From SAR202 cluster bacterium (GTDB lineage: Bacteria; Chloroflexota; Dehalococcoidia; Lucifugimonadales; UBA2962): a stretch of 64,000 bases of DNA. The stretch lies in contig JAKUTS010000002.1 in the NCBI GenBank assembly GCA_022447925.1, positions 1 through 64,000 of the forward strand, given 5' to 3'. Position numbers and translations under genes: made by a program. This document shows, piece by piece, positions 1-8,299 of the stretch. The notes beneath the pieces are model-generated. The model ran no database searches, was not told where the DNA came from, and saw nothing but the letters and a program-made list of their open reading frames with translations. The first letter of the stretch is position 1, and each line of letters begins with the position of its first letter.

Positions 1-1
1 T

Positions 2-94
2 GGAATGAACGTACATATTACATCAACAATCATGAATTCAGACGAAGAAAAAATTGACCTTGCAAATAAAATTTTGAGCCTAATCAATAATTAA
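2..94 (+). CDS. cofD: C-terminal end of probable 2-phospho-L-lactate transferase (CofD), cut by window edge
   Basis: Only the last 30 codons are in the window, read in frame from base 2 to a TAA at 92-94. The tail has a short beta-like stretch, then an M-x-S/D segment and an amphipathic helix ending in LANKILSLINN, as I recall the C-terminus of CofD (transfer of the phospholactyl or phosphoenolpyruvyl group in coenzyme F420 synthesis). The strongest support is its neighbour 15 bases downstream, which is recognisably CofC, the enzyme that makes the activated donor CofD uses. The fragment alone is too short for a firm assignment. Confidence 0.55.
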   Translation, partial: GMNVHITSTIMNSDEEKIDLANKILSLINN

Positions 95-109
95 AAACTA
101 CTAACAACA

Positions 110-781
110 ATGCCACATTCCGATATCGACAAAACTCAAACAATAATACCGATGAAACCTCTTTCTGAAGCAAAGAGTAGATTGAAGGGAAATGTAGATT
201 CCATGTCTAGGGAGGCTGCGATTTTGATGATGCTAAACAAAGTTATAAATGCCGTAAAACAATACGGCAAAACAGAATGCCTGGTATTAGGCGGTGATAA
301 TTTCATCAAAAACCTAGCGAATTCGCATGATGTTCAGTGGTCGCCTGATCCATATCCAAACAATGGGTTAAACGAATGTTTATGGGAAACCATGGTGAAG
401 GCACATGACTCAGGTTCTAAAGCAACATTGTTCTTGCCAGGAGACCTACCACTTATAGACACCAACGATATTGACGAAATATTCCAAGCTAGTGACTCTT
501 TAAAGAAAACTGTAATAGCTAGAGCAGATAAAGACGGTGGCACAAATGCTATGCTCCAACCAGCCTATCAAGCGTTTCAGCCTATGTTAGGCGATCAAAG
601 TTTCTCAAAACACCAGCGCCTGTTTTTGAATAATTCGATACCGTTATCGGTCATTGATACTGCAGGCCTAAAGTTTGATTTAGACAACGATTCAGATTAC
701 GAGTGGGCAATCGAAAATGTAAACGGATTTAAAAGTCAAATCAAAGATTGGGAAACGTGGATAATCAAAACGTCCAATTAA
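110..781 (+). CDS. cofC: 2-phospho-L-lactate / phosphoenolpyruvate guanylyltransferase (CofC/FbiD)
   Basis: Cytoplasmic nucleotidyltransferase that activates phospholactate or PEP with GTP, feeding CofD in F420 synthesis. The 223-residue length fits the family. Visible motifs are the N-terminal nucleotide-binding strand IIPMKPLSEAKSRL (residues 12-25), GLN at 86-88, the metal-binding PGDLPL loop (110-115), GGTNAM (143-148) and SFSKH (164-168). It follows the presumed cofD fragment by 15 bases without a clear Shine-Dalgarno sequence, so the two are probably co-transcribed. Its TAA overlaps the stop of the convergent next gene (TTAA at 778-781). F420 synthesis implies F420-dependent oxidoreductases elsewhere in the genome. 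Confidence 0.85.
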   Translation: MPHSDIDKTQTIIPMKPLSEAKSRLKGNVDSMSREAAILMMLNKVINAVKQYGKTECLVLGGDNFIKNLANSHDVQWSPDPYPNNGLNECLWETMVKAHDSGSKATLFLPGDLPLIDTNDIDEIFQASDSLKKTVIARADKDGGTNAMLQPAYQAFQPMLGDQSFSKHQRLFLNNSIPLSVIDTAGLKFDLDNDSDYEWAIENVNGFKSQIKDWETWIIKTSN

Positions 782-1143
782 ACCAAACGAATTTCCTCAA
801 ACGTCACTTTTCCTTCTTCGACGAGCCGTTTAATATGTCGTTGCAAAGAGGTCATCTGGCTAGTTGCAACTTTAAATTCCATCAAAACTACTTTATCTTC
901 TTCAAACTGTATCCCATCAATTGGTGATCCAATAAATCTAAACTTTGCTGGATCATAAGGGAAATTTGATGACCAAGGCATAAATTGCTCTGTAATTTGA
1001 CCGTATTTTGTGCTTTGACTCTGTCTTTGTGATTTTAAGAAAGCTACATCACTTCGTAAACTAAAAATATGACGCAATGAAAATAAAAACATCAACCCTA
1101 ATATTAAAACTACTATGAAAAGTGAAACTGAAACTTTATCCAT
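778..1143 (-). CDS. membrane-anchored Holliday-junction-resolvase-related endonuclease family protein
   Basis: A 121-residue protein with one N-terminal transmembrane helix (about residues 6-24), a short linker, and a soluble domain holding FPYDPAKFRFIGSPIDGIQF (61-80), MEFK (88-91) and a helix with SLQRHIKRLVEEGKVTFEEI. This matches the Pfam family described as endonuclease related to archaeal Holliday junction resolvase. Asp76 and Glu89/Lys91 sit where the PD-(D/E)xK catalytic residues would be. I place the start at the ATG at 1143, behind GGGGAG, rather than the in-frame TTG 12 bases upstream. Its substrate is unknown, and the membrane anchor is unexpected for a recombination nuclease. It stands alone between convergent cofC and divergent htrA. 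Confidence 0.72.
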   Translation of the reverse strand: MDKVSVSLFIVVLILGLMFLFSLRHIFSLRSDVAFLKSQRQSQSTKYGQITEQFMPWSSNFPYDPAKFRFIGSPIDGIQFEEDKVVLMEFKVATSQMTSLQRHIKRLVEEGKVTFEEIRLV

Positions 1144-1317
1144 TGGACTCCCCAAGTTACATATTATCCATTTCGACTACCGAAAAGTTTATAATAGTAA
1201 GAACGAATATCTAACTTTAATAGGCGTTATATTTACTGAAATATATCCGCATGCGAACTGATAACTTAGCTATAAAATCTAATAAGTTTTGTTTTCAAGA
1301 TTTCAAAAATAAACTTT

Positions 1318-2490
1318 ATGATAAAGAGACGGTTTAAAAGCAGAATATCAAAACACCGTATTGAAAGGTACTTTCTAAATAACTACAGAGCGAGGATCAT
1401 TTTCCCAGGTAGTTGGATTATTGTATTGATTCTACTGGCTGGCATTGCAATAGGGGTGATAGCTTCAACTGGTGTGTTAGCCTCAACCCGGTTTAACAAT
1501 CAAGAAAACACACTATATGATGAAGAGTTAGTTGACAGCATTGTAAATCGATCTTCCAAGGCTGTAGTAGAAATAATCGTCAAAAGACCAAACACAGCTG
1601 CTGATAGTGGCACTGGTTTTATATTAGATAAGCAAGGTCATATTGCAACCAATGAGCACGTAATTAATGGCGCCTCTGCTATTCAAGTATCTCTAGCAGA
1701 CGGCACTCTGTTGTCTGCAGAACCACTGGGAGTTAGCAAATCTGATGACCTTGCTCTTTTAGTAGTAAACCCGAAACAAGTATCACATATTGAACCCCTC
1801 AAACTCGCGAATTCTGACTTAGTGAAAACTGGACAAATGGCACTCGCAATCGGTAATCCATTGGGCATGAGAAACTTTTTGTCCATAGGAGTGGTTGCAG
1901 GTATAGGAGATAGTCCTCCAATCCTGAGGGATACGAGAATATCTCCTGCATTGCAAAGACCGATACCAAATATGATATGGACAGACGCCACCTTACTCCC
2001 AGGTAATTCTGGAGGGCCTTTACTCAATTCAAACGGAGAAGTAATAGGCATTAATTCAGCAGTCCATATAACTTACCAAGGCGATCTAGGAATTGGATTT
2101 GCAATACCGAGCAATATACTTATCGAACTGCTACCAAACCTAAAATCTTCGAATATGATTTCTAGGCCATGGCTCGGAATTTCCGGAATTACTTTAAATC
2201 AAGAGTCAATCGAGCAGATGAATCTAGACATTACTGCGGGAGTTTATATTTGGGACATTTACCCAGACAGTCCTGCAGATATTAATTCACTAATAGCTGA
2301 TTCAAAAGATGGAACGATCAATGGCGATATCATAGTTGGCATAGATGGGCTCAAGGTCACATCAGTATCTCAAATGGTAGATTATTTAAATTCACTTAAA
2401 CCCATGGACATGGTAAATCTTACAGTACTTCGCGATGCTGAGTTAAAACAAATAGAGATTGTTCTGGGATCTTGGCCACCAAAGAATTAA
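1318..2490 (+). CDS. HtrA/DegP-family trypsin-like serine protease with one PDZ domain
   Basis: Envelope quality-control protease. A basic N-terminus is followed by a single transmembrane segment (about 31-55), so the protease domain should lie outside the membrane. The catalytic triad is visible: His114 in TNEHVI, Asp144 in SDDLALL, and Ser231 in LPGNSGGPLL. A C-terminal PDZ domain (about 285-385) carries the GVYIWDIYPDSPADI substrate-binding element. The 390-residue, single-PDZ layout is that of HtrA-like proteases of Gram-positive and Chloroflexota type. No Shine-Dalgarno sequence precedes the ATG. It is transcribed alone and ends at a bidirectional terminator. Confidence 0.9.
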   Translation: MIKRRFKSRISKHRIERYFLNNYRARIIFPGSWIIVLILLAGIAIGVIASTGVLASTRFNNQENTLYDEELVDSIVNRSSKAVVEIIVKRPNTAADSGTGFILDKQGHIATNEHVINGASAIQVSLADGTLLSAEPLGVSKSDDLALLVVNPKQVSHIEPLKLANSDLVKTGQMALAIGNPLGMRNFLSIGVVAGIGDSPPILRDTRISPALQRPIPNMIWTDATLLPGNSGGPLLNSNGEVIGINSAVHITYQGDLGIGFAIPSNILIELLPNLKSSNMISRPWLGISGITLNQESIEQMNLDITAGVYIWDIYPDSPADINSLIADSKDGTINGDIIVGIDGLKVTSVSQMVDYLNSLKPMDMVNLTVLRDAELKQIEIVLGSWPPKN

Positions 2491-2506
2491 AAATTACAGA
2501 TTAAAT

Positions 2507-2542
2507 AAAATAAACCAGCTGGTATTTCAGCTGGTTTATTTT
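2507..2542. terminator. bidirectional intrinsic terminator between htrA and aminotransferase
   Basis: Perfect 14-base inverted repeat (2507-2520 and 2529-2542) around an 8-base loop. The stem has an ACCAGCT core flanked by A and T runs, so each strand reads hairpin then U-tract. It lies between the convergent stops at 2490 and 2566. Confidence 0.85.
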
Positions 2543-2565
2543 ATTACGGTACCTACTAAATAGAA

Positions 2566-3927
2566 TTAGAATTCTTTTTCTAATTGCGTTATGACCTTCT
2601 TCGTTTGGTCCACAACGAAATCAATTTCCTCTTTAGTAATAGTCAGTGGAGGAGAGAAGGACATAATTTCATCTAGGCCTCGACCTAATAATGAGTGTTC
2701 CTCCATCAGAGTTCCTACCCTGCCTTCAAATTTACCTCCGAATTTCTCGAAGGTTTTCTTATCCTTAGCAAATTCAACGGCTGCAATTAAGCCCATACCA
2801 CCTCTGACATCAGCCACAATCCGGTGGTCGCTGAGTTCTTGTAATTTTTCATAAAGATACTTACCGTTATCAGCTGAATTCTGAACTAGGTTCTCTCTTT
2901 CCATGATTTCCAAGTTCTTCAACCCTGCTGCGCAGGATGGAGGGCTACCACCAAAGGTTAGAAGATGCTTGAAGGTCTGCGGACCTGTACCTTCCATTAC
3001 CTTTCCTACTTTACTTGATGCAATGGCTGCGCCTATCGGCAGATATCCACTAGTTAACGCTTTTGCAACAGTCATAATATCTGGCTTGATACCCCAATTC
3101 TCAACTGCGAACATTTTCCCAGTTCTACCAAAACCATTAATCACTTCATCGCAAATCATGACTATGCCATACTTATCACATATTTCCCTTATAGTAGGCC
3201 AATACTCTGGATGCGGTATGTGAATACCTGAAGCAGCTGATATAGGTTCACCGATAAAAGCAGCAACACTATCCGGTCCTTCGTCTATAATCGCCTTTTC
3301 TAGATCATATGCATATTGCATATCCCAATCCCCAGGCAATGTACGATATGTAAGACCCGGGTTAGATATCCGAATATTGCCAGGTACAAGAGGTCCATAA
3401 TCGTTTGGCCTATTTACGTGGTTAAATCCTAACGACATACATAAATGGGTTGCTCCATGATAGGAATTTTGACGTGATATAACTTTCCACCGTCCTCTTT
3501 CTCCTAAGTTATATTGATATTTTTTCGCCATCTTAATTGCTGTTTCAACAGCCTCTGACCCCCCTGACACGAAATAAACTCGACTATCAGGGTCTGGAGT
3601 TAAACTTGCCACTTTCGAAGCCAACTTAACAGTTGCAGGAGCAACGGTGCCTCCAGGAGAGTAACTTACATCTAACATCTGTTCATATACAGCGTCAGCA
3701 ATCTCTTTTCTTCCATGACCGATGTTCTTCAGCCACATGCCTGCAATCAAATCGACATGTCGTTCGCCAGTAGGACCTTCAACCCAAATACCTTTGGAAT
3801 GAGTCACCAACTTGATGCCCGTGTCATCTGACATATCACCCGTAGGTCTAGAATGAGGCCAGAAATGTGTCTCTCCTAAGCCTTTCAATTCTTCAATTTG
3901 TTCACCTGTCAAAGGTTTAGCTACCAT
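2566..3927 (-). CDS. class III (omega) pyridoxal-phosphate aminotransferase
   Basis: A fold-type I aminotransferase of 453 residues, in the size range of omega-amino-acid:pyruvate and taurine:pyruvate transaminases. Visible features are the phosphate-binding FVSGGSEAVETAIKMA segment (119-134), SYHGAT (155-160), Asp260 in CDEVINGFGRTG for the pyridine nitrogen, and the Schiff-base Lys289 in VAKALTSGYLPIGA. The substrate cannot be read from the sequence; amines, beta-alanine, GABA or taurine are all possible. The ATG has AGGAG seven bases upstream. The preceding minus-strand gene, 185 bases away, is an acyl-CoA synthetase, so joint use in catabolism of an amino or carboxylic acid is possible but unproven. 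Confidence 0.9.
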   Translation of the reverse strand: MVAKPLTGEQIEELKGLGETHFWPHSRPTGDMSDDTGIKLVTHSKGIWVEGPTGERHVDLIAGMWLKNIGHGRKEIADAVYEQMLDVSYSPGGTVAPATVKLASKVASLTPDPDSRVYFVSGGSEAVETAIKMAKKYQYNLGERGRWKVISRQNSYHGATHLCMSLGFNHVNRPNDYGPLVPGNIRISNPGLTYRTLPGDWDMQYAYDLEKAIIDEGPDSVAAFIGEPISAASGIHIPHPEYWPTIREICDKYGIVMICDEVINGFGRTGKMFAVENWGIKPDIMTVAKALTSGYLPIGAAIASSKVGKVMEGTGPQTFKHLLTFGGSPPSCAAGLKNLEIMERENLVQNSADNGKYLYEKLQELSDHRIVADVRGGMGLIAAVEFAKDKKTFEKFGGKFEGRVGTLMEEHSLLGRGLDEIMSFSPPLTITKEEIDFVVDQTKKVITQLEKEF

Positions 3928-4112
3928 GGATAACTCCTATCGTGTTCCTATAAATTTTAAGTAATTAGATTTAAATTTCACATTTCAATATGATTAACAA
4001 TTTACGGCATATTAACACTAATCAATAATCTGTTCTACTTTTGCTTATGGATATACTTAACATGAAAGTATATGACTAGAAAAATATAAAAATTTTACGG
4101 ATTTTAATTTAT

Positions 4113-5597
4113 TTAATCCTGAAACATTTCTGCAATGTTGCGTCGCTGAATCTTGCCGGTGGCAGATTTTGGCAATTTATCTAAAATAAATATCCGGCTG
4201 GGCACCTTAAATGTAGCCAGTTTATCTGCACAAAACTCGACAATAGAAGCCTCAGAAACCGGTTCTGATAATACGACCGCAGCATTAACACTTTCGCCGT
4301 ATTTCTCATCTGGAAGCGGAAAACTTATTGCCTCTGAAACCGCAAAATGGCTTGCGATTACTTGATCTACTTCAACAGGGGATATTTTTTCTCCTCCCCT
4401 GTTTATTAGCTCTTTAAGTCTACCTGTCAGAGTTAATACTTTATCTTCAGTCAAAAATCCTTGATCTCCAGTCCTAAACCAATCCCCCCAAAATGCTAAT
4501 TTGTTTGCAGACAAATTTTTAATATATCCACCCATAACATTTGGGCCTCTAACGCAAACTTCTCCCATCTCAGAATGGCTTAAGGCTATTCCTGTTTCAT
4601 CTCTCACGGAAATATCAACCCCAGTTGGGTTACCAACTGATCCAGGATTCCGTATTGCGGGCGGTAATAGATTAGAAGACATCTGATGTGCAGCCTCAGT
4701 CATACCATAAGCTTCCAATACAGGACTACCAAAGCGACTTTCCACCCCTAACAAAATTTCTGTAGACAGAGGTGATGAACACGATCTTATAAACCGAAAA
4801 CTCTGATAAGGCGCACTATCTGAATCCGCTCTATCAAGTAATATCTTGTGTATTGTTGGCACCGCTGAATACCAAGTGGCGTTCGAAGTCGACTGTATCT
4901 TCCAGAAGGTACTTGCAGAAAACCTGTCTGGCAAGACTAAACAGCCACCCGAGGCCAAAGTTGATAAAGCCACTCCAATCAACCCATGTACATGAAAAAG
5001 CGGCATGACTAATATTGATGTATCTGATTCGCTCAAATCATAAGTATCAATGATATTTTCTAACGAAGCCAATAAATTACCATGGGTTAAAGGTACGCCT
5101 TTCGGTTTGCTGGTCGTTCCAGATGTATGTAAAAACAAAGCCACTGCTTCATTAGAAACAGCCTCAGGGTCACGACTATCTGTTAATTCACCCTTAGAGT
5201 CGATTAGGTTTAATCCAGTTTTTGAAATCCCAACTCTGATCACCCGCAAGCTAATATCTTTGGCAGCTGAAACACTCAAGCTGTCCTGATCTTTAACAAT
5301 CAAATAATCACTATTAGCATCTTTTATATAAAACTTGAATTCATTTAATGTATATGCTGGATTTAGTGGAGCCGCAATCGCGCCGCACCTAGTTACGGAC
5401 AAAAAGGAAACCAAGAATTCAATGCTGTTATCGATAACGATATTTACCAACATTCCTGATTTAACTCCATGACTTGAAAGTTTTGATGCCATCTGATCAA
5501 CCAAGTCTATGAGTTGCTGATAACTATAGAACTGACCATCTATTAGCTTTAATGCAACAGAATCATGCGGTTTATTTTGAAGTATTGATGTAAGCAT
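4113..5597 (-). CDS. AMP-forming acyl-CoA synthetase, oxalyl-CoA synthetase/4-coumarate ligase-like
   Basis: An ANL-superfamily enzyme that adenylates a carboxylate and transfers it to CoA. All core motifs are present in 494 residues: the P-loop-like LHTSGTTSKPKGVPLTH, YGMTEAAHQMSSN, WFRTGDQG, the hinge GRLKELINRGGEKISPVEVD, and the C-terminal catalytic lysine in LPKSATGKIQRR. The EAAHQMSSN pattern, followed by a P-GSVG segment, resembles the AAE3/Pcs60 group whose characterised members activate oxalate. A decarboxylase-like TPP enzyme further along (28053-29711) would fit that idea, but the two are not linked. It begins 30 bases after the quinone reductase gene and is probably co-transcribed with it. 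No clear ribosome-binding site is visible. Confidence 0.88.
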   Translation of the reverse strand: MLTSILQNKPHDSVALKLIDGQFYSYQQLIDLVDQMASKLSSHGVKSGMLVNIVIDNSIEFLVSFLSVTRCGAIAAPLNPAYTLNEFKFYIKDANSDYLIVKDQDSLSVSAAKDISLRVIRVGISKTGLNLIDSKGELTDSRDPEAVSNEAVALFLHTSGTTSKPKGVPLTHGNLLASLENIIDTYDLSESDTSILVMPLFHVHGLIGVALSTLASGGCLVLPDRFSASTFWKIQSTSNATWYSAVPTIHKILLDRADSDSAPYQSFRFIRSCSSPLSTEILLGVESRFGSPVLEAYGMTEAAHQMSSNLLPPAIRNPGSVGNPTGVDISVRDETGIALSHSEMGEVCVRGPNVMGGYIKNLSANKLAFWGDWFRTGDQGFLTEDKVLTLTGRLKELINRGGEKISPVEVDQVIASHFAVSEAISFPLPDEKYGESVNAAVVLSEPVSEASIVEFCADKLATFKVPSRIFILDKLPKSATGKIQRRNIAEMFQD

Positions 5598-5627
5598 AGA
5601 AATACAATATTAAGCACATTAAAATGT

Positions 5628-6596
5628 TTATGGGATCAAAATTACTTTCCCTGTCGTTTTACGGCCTGCTAAATCATCGTGGGCACGAGCCGCCTCTTTA
5701 AGAGGCAAAGACAACCCTATTTTGATTTGAAGCTGGCTTCGTTCGATCCATTTAAAAATCTCCCCTGACCTCCAATCTAATTCTTCTCTGTCCAGCATAT
5801 AACTTGCCAAAGTGGGTCTAGTAAGAAAAATAGAACCTTTCTTGTTTAGCATTTGTGGATCTACTGGGGAAACAGCACCGCTCGATTGGCCATATAAAAC
5901 CATGTACCCTCTAGGCTTTAAACAATTGATGCTATCCTCAAATGTGGTCTCTCCAACAGAATCATATACGACTTCAAGCCCCTTCCCTTCGGTAATTTTG
6001 TTGACTTCTTCAACAAAATTTTCCTTTGAGTACAGAATTACATCATCCGCTCCAGCACCTAAAGCGAGCTGTTTTTTCTCTTCAGTGGAAACCGTAGTTA
6101 TGACTTTTGCTCCAATGTGTTTTGCCATTTGGATTAAGATCAACCCAACCCCTCCTGCTCCAGCATGTATTAAGCATGATTGCCCAGATTGCAACTTAAA
6201 TGTCGAATGCACTAAGTAGTGAGCAGTCATGCCTTGTAATAGGCAAGCAGCTGCAGTAACAAAATCTATATTTTCTGGAACAGATACAACATGTCTATCT
6301 GAAACAGTTACATACTCAGCATATCCGCCAGGGAACATTGAATATGCGACCCTATCTCCAATTTTAAACCGGGTAACATTTTTACCAATCTCTGACACAA
6401 TTCCGGAGCCTTCTGACCCTGGAATAAAGGGTAGCTTAACATCATAAGCGCCTGATCTCTGATATATGTCTATAAAATTGACCCCTATAGCTTCCTGCTT
6501 AATTAGTACTTCGTCAGCAGAAACTGAAGGAATGTCCAAACTTAAATATTCTAAAACGTCGCTTAAACCAAATTCTTTGACTTGAACTGCGTTCAT
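5628..6596 (-). CDS. NADPH:quinone reductase-type MDR oxidoreductase (zinc-free)
   Basis: A 322-residue medium-chain dehydrogenase/reductase of the quinone oxidoreductase branch. It shows NFIDIYQRSGAY in the N-terminal catalytic domain, PGSEGSG, and the Rossmann motif HAGAGGVGLILIQMAKHIGA near residue 145. There are no zinc-ligand cysteines. It reduces quinones or other electrophiles with NADPH in the cytoplasm. A GGAGAG Shine-Dalgarno sequence lies just upstream. It is the first gene of a minus-strand set with the acyl-CoA synthetase and aminotransferase, and diverges from the SAM-riboswitch operon. Confidence 0.9.
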   Translation of the reverse strand: MNAVQVKEFGLSDVLEYLSLDIPSVSADEVLIKQEAIGVNFIDIYQRSGAYDVKLPFIPGSEGSGIVSEIGKNVTRFKIGDRVAYSMFPGGYAEYVTVSDRHVVSVPENIDFVTAAACLLQGMTAHYLVHSTFKLQSGQSCLIHAGAGGVGLILIQMAKHIGAKVITTVSTEEKKQLALGAGADDVILYSKENFVEEVNKITEGKGLEVVYDSVGETTFEDSINCLKPRGYMVLYGQSSGAVSPVDPQMLNKKGSIFLTRPTLASYMLDREELDWRSGEIFKWIERSQLQIKIGLSLPLKEAARAHDDLAGRKTTGKVILIP

Positions 6597-6701
6597 AAAT
6601 CTCTCCGCACTTTTATTGAATTATGAAATAATACATCATTAACAAAGAGCTATCTCCTTCTTGTACCATCAACAATGTTAATAAAGTTCAATTAAACTGG
6701 T

Positions 6702-6730
6702 TTGACAAGAAACTTTAGCTTTTATAGCAT
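6702..6730 (+). promoter_or_regulatory. predicted sigma-70-like promoter for the SAM riboswitch operon
   Basis: TTGACA at 6702-6707 is a perfect -35 box. TAGCAT at 6725-6730 sits 17 bases downstream and matches four of six -10 positions. The predicted start would be near 6737, about 20 bases before the aptamer. Seen by eye only. Confidence 0.6.
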
Positions 6731-6758
6731 TATCAATTGTAAAAATTTAATAGCAGTG

Positions 6759-6886
6759 CTCTTATCAAGAGAGGCAGAGGGAACGGCCCTTCGATGCCCA
6801 GCAACCATTCGGAATTAATAACTTCGGAACGGTGCCAAATCCGACGAACTAAACTTTTTAATTAGTGCTTGTTCGAGAGATGAGAG
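6759..6886 (+). ncRNA. SAM-I (S-box) riboswitch aptamer
   Basis: The leader has the S-box signature in order: CTTATCAAGAGAGGCAGAGG (6761-6780), GATGCCCAGCAACC, GGTGCCAAATCC, and the closing GAGAGATGAGAG. The P1 helix pairs CTCTTATC (6759-6766) with GATGAGAG (6879-6886) over eight base pairs including one G-U. S-box aptamers bind S-adenosylmethionine and switch off downstream genes when SAM is high. The downstream operon (mtnP, ahcY, metK) matches that logic. Confidence 0.95.
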
Positions 6887-6947
6887 TTTCGTCAAACGAC
6901 GTTACAAACTTCTCTCACTAAATTAATTTCGAGGGGAGTTTTTTTTT
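6881..6947 (+). terminator. SAM riboswitch expression platform: terminator and competing antiterminator
   Basis: AACTTCTCTC (6907-6916) pairs with GAGGGGAGTT (6931-6940) as a 10-base stem with two G-U pairs, followed by a run of T to 6947: an intrinsic terminator. TGAGAG (6881-6886), the 3' strand of P1, can instead pair with CTCTCA (6912-6917), which would break the terminator. SAM binding should stabilise P1 and favour termination. Confidence 0.85.
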
Positions 6948-6981
6948 GCCAAAAGTGTAGTGCTGATGATGGAGAAATGTA

Positions 6982-7407
6982 GTGACGTCTGTAAACGCAT
7001 CTACAAAATTATCGACAACGAAATTTCTATGGACAAACGATAGATTAATAGTATCTTGTATTGACCACAGTGGTTCGATGAAAACCATAGACATAAGTGA
7101 TTACTTAAAGCTAATTAAGTTGATAGACTCTGGTCTGATTTCTGGAGTTGGCAACATTCAAATTACGTGTGCTTATGCAATGGTATTAGCAGCCAAAGAA
7201 CTTGATACCTTTGACAATAAATACTATTCAAAATTATTAAAAATATCGCTCAATATTGAAACAATAAATAAAACTAACTTGTCCTCCATTGTAAAACGAA
7301 TGCTCTCTGCAGGAGATGACGCGAATGGACCTGTAAATGGAAAGAATGTAGTTGTAAAAAAAATGATTTTAGAAGCAAATCTAATAGAAAAAGAGAAGTC
7401 TGTATAA
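6982..7407 (+). CDS. MtnA N-terminal-domain-like protein (truncated methylthioribose-1-phosphate isomerase homologue)
   Basis: First gene behind the SAM riboswitch, starting at a GTG seven bases after GGAG. The 141 residues follow the N-terminal helical domain of MtnA: LWTNDRLIV (16-24), a divergent copy of the glycine-rich loop (SGLISGVGNIQ, 50-60) where MtnA has RGAPAIG, CAYAMVLAAKEL (63-74) and SIVKRMLSAGDD (102-113). The roughly 200-residue C-terminal Rossmann-like domain, which carries the catalytic Cys and Asp of the real isomerase, is absent and is not encoded in another frame: mtnP starts six bases after the stop. It should therefore not be an isomerase alone. It could be a partner or regulator of MtnP or a relic. 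Confidence 0.6.
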   Translation: MTSVNASTKLSTTKFLWTNDRLIVSCIDHSGSMKTIDISDYLKLIKLIDSGLISGVGNIQITCAYAMVLAAKELDTFDNKYYSKLLKISLNIETINKTNLSSIVKRMLSAGDDANGPVNGKNVVVKKMILEANLIEKEKSV

Positions 7408-7413
7408 GTTGAA

Positions 7414-8268
7414 ATGAAAACTATAAATTTGGCTTTCATTGGCGGCACCGGATTCTACGATATTCAAAGCTTAAAGCTGATCGATCAAGTATCTGTAGAA
7501 ACTCCGTTCGGTCCACCTAGCGGTTCAATCTCTATAGTTGAGGCAGGAGACCAAACGGTTGCGTTTCTTCCAAGACATGGAATCGGTCATAATATAAACC
7601 CTTCTAATCTTCCGGCACGTGCAAATATTTACGCATTAAAAACCCTAGGTACTGAAAGATTAGTATCCATAAATGCTGTAGGCAGTCTATCCGAAAATAT
7701 AATTCCCAAAGACGCTGTAATTCCAAATCAATTGATTGACAGAACTTATATGCGAGTAAACACATTTTTCGATAAATCTATAGTCGCTTATGTGAGCTTC
7801 GCAAAGCCTTTCTGTGATGAGCTATCTACGTCTTTGGTTGAAGCAAGTAAACTCCATATGAAGGTCCATGATGGAGGTACGATGATTGTTATAGAAGGTC
7901 CAGCCTTCTCAACATCTGCAGAATCTCGCCTTTACCAAAAGTGGGGTGGTGACATCATAGGGATGACAGTACTTCCAGAAGCCAAGTTGGCTAGAGAAGC
8001 TGAGATCTGTTATGCCTCATTGGCCCTAGTTACCGACAATGATTCTTGGGAAGAAAACGATCATGTAAGTCAAGAAAAAGTGGCAGCACACTTGGAATCA
8101 AATGTAATCAATGGCCAAGCAATTATAAAAACTTTAATTCCTAAGTTAACAACACTAAGAAATTGTGAATGCCAGAATGCATTGGCCAACACTATAATTA
8201 CTAAGACAGATTCAATCGACCCTTCAGATTACAAACGGTTGAAATCAATAATATCTAAATATGTGTGA
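7414..8268 (+). CDS. mtnP: S-methyl-5'-thioadenosine phosphorylase
   Basis: Cleaves methylthioadenosine with phosphate to adenine and methylthioribose-1-phosphate, salvaging the by-product of polyamine and other SAM-using reactions. It is a 284-residue protein of the PNP/MTAP family. Visible motifs are the phosphate-binding GGTG (10-13), RHG (54-56), EGPAFSTSAES (161-171), GMT (183-185), PEAKLAREAEICYA (188-201) and TDND (207-210), whose two Asp residues contact the adenine base in MTAP. The residue after GMT is Val, where Asn is usual. It lies six bases after the MtnA-like gene under the SAM riboswitch. Confidence 0.9.
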   Translation: MKTINLAFIGGTGFYDIQSLKLIDQVSVETPFGPPSGSISIVEAGDQTVAFLPRHGIGHNINPSNLPARANIYALKTLGTERLVSINAVGSLSENIIPKDAVIPNQLIDRTYMRVNTFFDKSIVAYVSFAKPFCDELSTSLVEASKLHMKVHDGGTMIVIEGPAFSTSAESRLYQKWGGDIIGMTVLPEAKLAREAEICYASLALVTDNDSWEENDHVSQEKVAAHLESNVINGQAIIKTLIPKLTTLRNCECQNALANTIITKTDSIDPSDYKRLKSIISKYV

Positions 8269-8299
8269 AGATATATTTACAAATTAACAGGAGATCTTT

